NCBI GenBank assembly: GCA_944321765.1
Contig: CALUMQ010000034.1
Span: forward strand, 1 to 58,473
Length of the DNA: 58,473 bases
Reading direction: 5' to 3'
DNA from: an uncultured Alistipes sp.
GTDB lineage: Bacteria > Bacteroidota > Bacteroidia > Bacteroidales > Rikenellaceae
Shown: one piece after another, positions 58,033 to 58,473 of the stretch
Position numbering within the stretch: the first letter of the stretch is position 1
Layout of the letters: every line of letters starts with the position of its first letter
The notes under the pieces: generated by a model
Told to the model about the DNA's origin: nothing
Database searches by the model: none
The model's input: only the letters and a program-made list of their open reading frames with translations
Program-made: the position numbers and the translations under genes

Positions 58033-58473
58033 TCATAAAATCAAATCTGATGTTATAAAACGGTATGGCATAAATAGGATAGAATACTGCAGGTCAGGAC
58101 TGGTTGTCCGACTTCGGAGAGGCAACCTCGCAGCAAGGTTTTCGGAAATATCCGAGAAGCCCATGGGTAACTCAAAGAACATCTTGCTGCGCTTATATGA
58201 GCACGAGAAATCCGTCAGACAGGCGTTCATCTTCGTATTCGACGGGACGGGTAGCAGTTTGCCCCGTGCCTGACAGTTGGCATCGTCGCGGTACTTCTCC
58301 AGCAGGGCCGCCGCCTGCGGGAGTACCGGAACACGGCTCATCACCGAGGTCTTCTCCCGAGGTTTGTGGATCCACAGTTGTCCCTCTTCGTCCGTCGTGA
58401 AGTGCTCCCGCCGCAGGTGGTCGACATCCGTGAAGGCCAGTCCCGTCAGCGCGCAGAAGCAGAAGACATCCCG
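58033..58473 (-). pseudogene. Tyrosine recombinase/integrase fragment (runs off the right edge)
   Basis: The minus-strand frame enters from the window edge and reads RDVFCFCALTGLAFTDVDHL, then LWIHKPREKTSVMSRVPVLP and LLPVPSNTKMNA. This is the middle part of a Bacteroidetes mobile-element tyrosine recombinase. Similarity stops near 58204 (CLTDFS); the expected HxxR and Tyr segment is replaced by unrelated sequence up to the stop at 58033. So the catalytic end has been lost. What remains upstream is outside the window. It marks an old integration at this edge of the redox island. Confidence 0.75.

Overview
The window looks like chromosome from a gut Bacteroidales bacterium, most likely Alistipes or a close relative. 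The evidence is high GC, gene starts without clear Shine-Dalgarno sites, repeated Bacteroidetes -7 elements of the form TAnnTTTG, a lipid-anchored TamA (TamL) beside TamB, Rho with a long low-complexity N-terminal insert, and large secreted glycosidases with F5/8-type C domains. The genus is inferred from style; no rRNA or tRNA gene was seen.

Layout. 1-2183: end of an ArsG-like permease, a thioredoxin-like CxxC protein and an ArsP-like permease (organoarsenical/metal export). 2315-4123: two iron-sulfur flavoproteins divergent from an HxlR regulator. 4193-10824: AraC regulator divergent from a complete RND tripartite pump. 10915-14902: TonB-dependent receptor and a beta-helix lipoprotein. 15101-18048: unknown exported protein and a GNAT-nitrilase fusion. 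18059-21246: AraC regulator with a metal-binding N-terminus and a copper P-type ATPase with a CopZ-like domain at each end. 21446-30469: PfkB sugar kinase, then exported GH2 and GH31 glycosidases. 30604-34693: CrcB fluoride channel, then a leftward rho - S1/P1 nuclease - DUF1893 - ECF S-component operon. 35104-37351: glycerol kinase and facilitator. 37693-44755: TamB and TamL. 44969-48174: HxlR regulator, quinone-reductase-like enzyme, flavodoxin/ferredoxin fusion and an SPL-type radical SAM protein. 48366-48663: decayed IS3-family element. 48815-58029: an island of small redox enzymes, most with export signals, plus an AraC regulator. 58033-58473: a broken tyrosine recombinase that enters from the right edge.

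How the parts fit. Several modules deal with toxic compounds: organoarsenicals, drugs, copper, fluoride and probably quinones or electrophiles. Both HxlR regulators have the N-terminal Cys used for redox sensing in characterised family members, and each sits beside flavin or quinone reductases. The most unusual region is the right-hand island. Its aldo/keto reductases, flavodoxins, iron-sulfur flavoprotein, carboxymuconolactone-decarboxylase-like protein, ABM monooxygenase and amidohydrolase belong to mostly cytosolic families, yet six or seven start with Tat-like, Sec or lipoprotein signals. This suggests a redox or electrophile-processing pathway in the cell envelope. IS3 and recombinase remnants on either side suggest it was acquired by transfer.
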